From Nocardiopsis alba DSM 43377 (GTDB lineage: Bacteria; Actinomycetota; Actinomycetes; Streptosporangiales; Streptosporangiaceae): DNA of 64,000 nucleotides. Numbering within the stretch: position 1 is the stretch's first letter; every line of letters begins with the position of its first letter. A program made the translations under genes and the position numbers. Below the pieces are notes generated by a model. It had not been told where the DNA came from. It saw only the letters and a program-made list of their open reading frames with translations, and did not search any database. This document shows positions 62,782 to 64,000 of this stretch, one piece after another. The stretch spans positions 98,970-162,969 of the forward strand of contig NZ_ANAC01000002.1 in assembly GCF_000341225.1 (NCBI RefSeq), read 5' to 3'.

Positions 62782-63872
62782 CCGACCACCACTCCGGGGG
62801 CGAATCTCGGTACGCGCACGGTCACCTTCGTCCCTTCTCCCAGCGCGGTCTCGATCACCAGACCGTACTCCGGTCCGTAGACCGCCCGCAGACGCTGGTC
62901 GACGTTGGCCAGACCGACGCCGCGCGACTCCGGCCCGGTCCCGGCGAGCAGGGCCCGCGCGAGCTCGGGGTGCATCCCCACCCCGTCGTCCTCGATCTCG
63001 ATCACGCACAGGGGTCCCTCGCCGAAGCCGGACACGCTGATGTGCCCGCGCCCCTCCTTGCGCTCCAGTCCGTGCCGGATCGCGTTCTCCACGATCGGCT
63101 GCACCACCAGGAAGGGGACGGCCACGGGCAGCACCTCCGGGGCCATCCGCACGGTGATGTCCAGCCGGTCGTGGAAACGGGCCCGCTGGAGTTCGAGGTA
63201 GGTCTGGGTGGCCTCCAATTCGTCGGCGACCGTCGCGTAGTCGCCCTTGTCGGAGAAGCCGTACCGCAGGTAGTCGGCGAAGTCCGAGAGCAGCCGGCGG
63301 GACCGGTCCGGATCGGTGCGGACCAGGGCCGCGATCACGGCGAGGGCGTTGTGCACGAAGTGCGGGGAGATCTGGGCGCGCAGGGTGCGCAGGTCGGCGG
63401 CGGCGATCCGGGCCCGCGCCCGTCGCAGCGCCGCGTGGTCCAGGTTGTCCGACACCAGGGCGGCGGCGGCCTCGACGTCGGCGTCGACGGGATCGCCGAT
63501 CGCCACCAGGGCGCCGTCGAGCTCGTCGGCGACGTGGAGCGGCACGGCGCACATCGAGGAGCCGTCGGCCGTACGGGCGCGTACGCCACCGCCGTATTCG
63601 AAGACCTGGGCGAGGACGCCGTCGATCTCGGCCGCGTCCGGCCGTGTCCCGTTCGAGGTGACGGGTCCGTCGAGGTCGGCCAGGAGGACCCCGTCCACGG
63701 ACAGGAGGCGGCGCAGGCGTCGGGCGGCCGCGCCGACACCGCGGCCGTGCAACCCGTCACGAAGGTCGGCTCCCAGGGCGTGGATCTGACGCATCAATTC
63801 CACACTCGCCCGGTGCTCCGACGTCGTGGGGCGTCGGGAGGGGGAGAACCACGACAGCCACCGATACGACAC
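62778..63872 (-). CDS. LytS/YehU-type sensor histidine kinase
   Basis: 364 residues, no membrane segment. A GAF-like N-terminal region (~30-150) is followed by the His_kinase domain with LRAQISPHFVHNALAVIAALVRT (phospho-His in the SPHFVHN motif) and a HATPase domain (VVQPIVENAIRHGLERKEG; IEIEDDGVGM; GVGLANVDQRLRAVYGPEYGL). The lack of membrane helices implies a cytoplasmic signal, perhaps sensed by the GAF part. GTG 63872 has TAGGAT ending 6 nt upstream (leaderless). Confidence 0.88.
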   Translation of the reverse strand: MSYRWLSWFSPSRRPTTSEHRASVELMRQIHALGADLRDGLHGRGVGAAARRLRRLLSVDGVLLADLDGPVTSNGTRPDAAEIDGVLAQVFEYGGGVRARTADGSSMCAVPLHVADELDGALVAIGDPVDADVEAAAALVSDNLDHAALRRARARIAAADLRTLRAQISPHFVHNALAVIAALVRTDPDRSRRLLSDFADYLRYGFSDKGDYATVADELEATQTYLELQRARFHDRLDITVRMAPEVLPVAVPFLVVQPIVENAIRHGLERKEGRGHISVSGFGEGPLCVIEIEDDGVGMHPELARALLAGTGPESRGVGLANVDQRLRAVYGPEYGLVIETALGEGTKVTVRVPRFAPGVVVG

Positions 63873-63878
63873 GGGCCG

Positions 63879-63884
63879 ATCCTA
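63879..63884 (-). promoter_or_regulatory. Candidate leaderless -10 box of the LytS-LytTR operon
   Basis: TAGGAT on the minus strand, then 6 nt, then GTG, the first codon of the four-gene operon. Confidence 0.5.
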
Positions 63885-63947
63885 TCGCCGTGCTCTGTGT
63901 CGACGGTCACGTCCGGGTCTCCCTTTCCCGACGAAGGAACGCACGGA

Positions 63948-63976
63948 CCCGCCGGTCCCCGAAGGAGACCGGCGGG
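63948..63976. terminator. Hairpin near the right edge of the window
   Basis: Perfect 10-bp stem CCCGCCGGTC/GACCGGCGGG, 9-nt loop; it may end a gene beyond the window. Confidence 0.5.
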
Positions 63977-64000
63977 CCGGGGGGACGGGCGGCGGCGTGG

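Overview
The window is very GC-rich, almost wholly coding, uses many GTG and some TTG starts, and carries actinomycete signature genes: a SpoIIE/STAS/RsbW-type switch, a WhiJ-like XRE regulator with a DUF397 partner, a DtxR/IdeR-family repressor, HelR, GTP-type PEP carboxykinase and a DUF574 methyltransferase. I infer a chromosomal segment of a filamentous actinomycete, probably Nocardiopsis or a close relative. I see no tRNA, rRNA, CRISPR array, IS element or prophage.

Layout. 1-9.2 kb: an HSP90/sacsin-type ATPase protein, MOSC protein, methyltransferase, DUF2530 protein, purine permease and MFS exporter. 9.2-19.6 kb: TSUP transporter, RNA ligase-like phosphodiesterase, DUF574 methyltransferase, a lipoprotein, a 32-aa membrane microprotein, an MFS-MerR efflux pair with a MerR-type promoter, BKACE enzyme, a secreted propeller, a VOC protein, GDPD and serC. 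19.8-23.5 kb: a large receptor-like gene of unusual architecture, broken by a -1 frameshift, between serC and pdxH. 23.6-27.8 kb: pdxH, a DtxR-type repressor and a PAS-GAF-SpoIIE-HATPase protein. 27.8-33.5 kb: a gene-free stretch, then acyl-CoA dehydrogenase, MFS exporter and thiolase, tied together by two copies of one palindrome. 33.5-43.5 kb: YcaQ-type protein, xth, ribokinase, YceI, argS, a PTP-like protein, plsX and a KamA radical-SAM enzyme. 43.7-46.6 kb: DUF397, XRE regulator, anti-sigma-like ATPase and STAS protein, with a shared 12-bp sequence in two of the intergenic regions. 46.7-58 kb: glmS, coaA, helR, TPR protein, membrane protein, universal stress protein and pckA; the upstream regions of glmS and pckA carry DasR-like (dre) sites. 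58-63.9 kb: a DUF4239-like protein, a proline-rich LPDTG surface protein, and a four-gene operon (LytS-type kinase, LytTR regulator, small membrane protein, sodium/solute symporter) in which every junction is a 4-nt overlap.

Two genome-level habits stand out. Many genes have a TANNNT-like -10 box ending only 6-8 nt before the start codon, which points to widespread leaderless transcription. Regulatory wiring is readable from palindromes: a TetR-like operator pair (acyl-CoA genes), dre-like sites (amino-sugar synthesis and gluconeogenesis), a MerR promoter (efflux), and the XRE-linked repeat. Product names rest on protein motifs and family knowledge; no database search was run.
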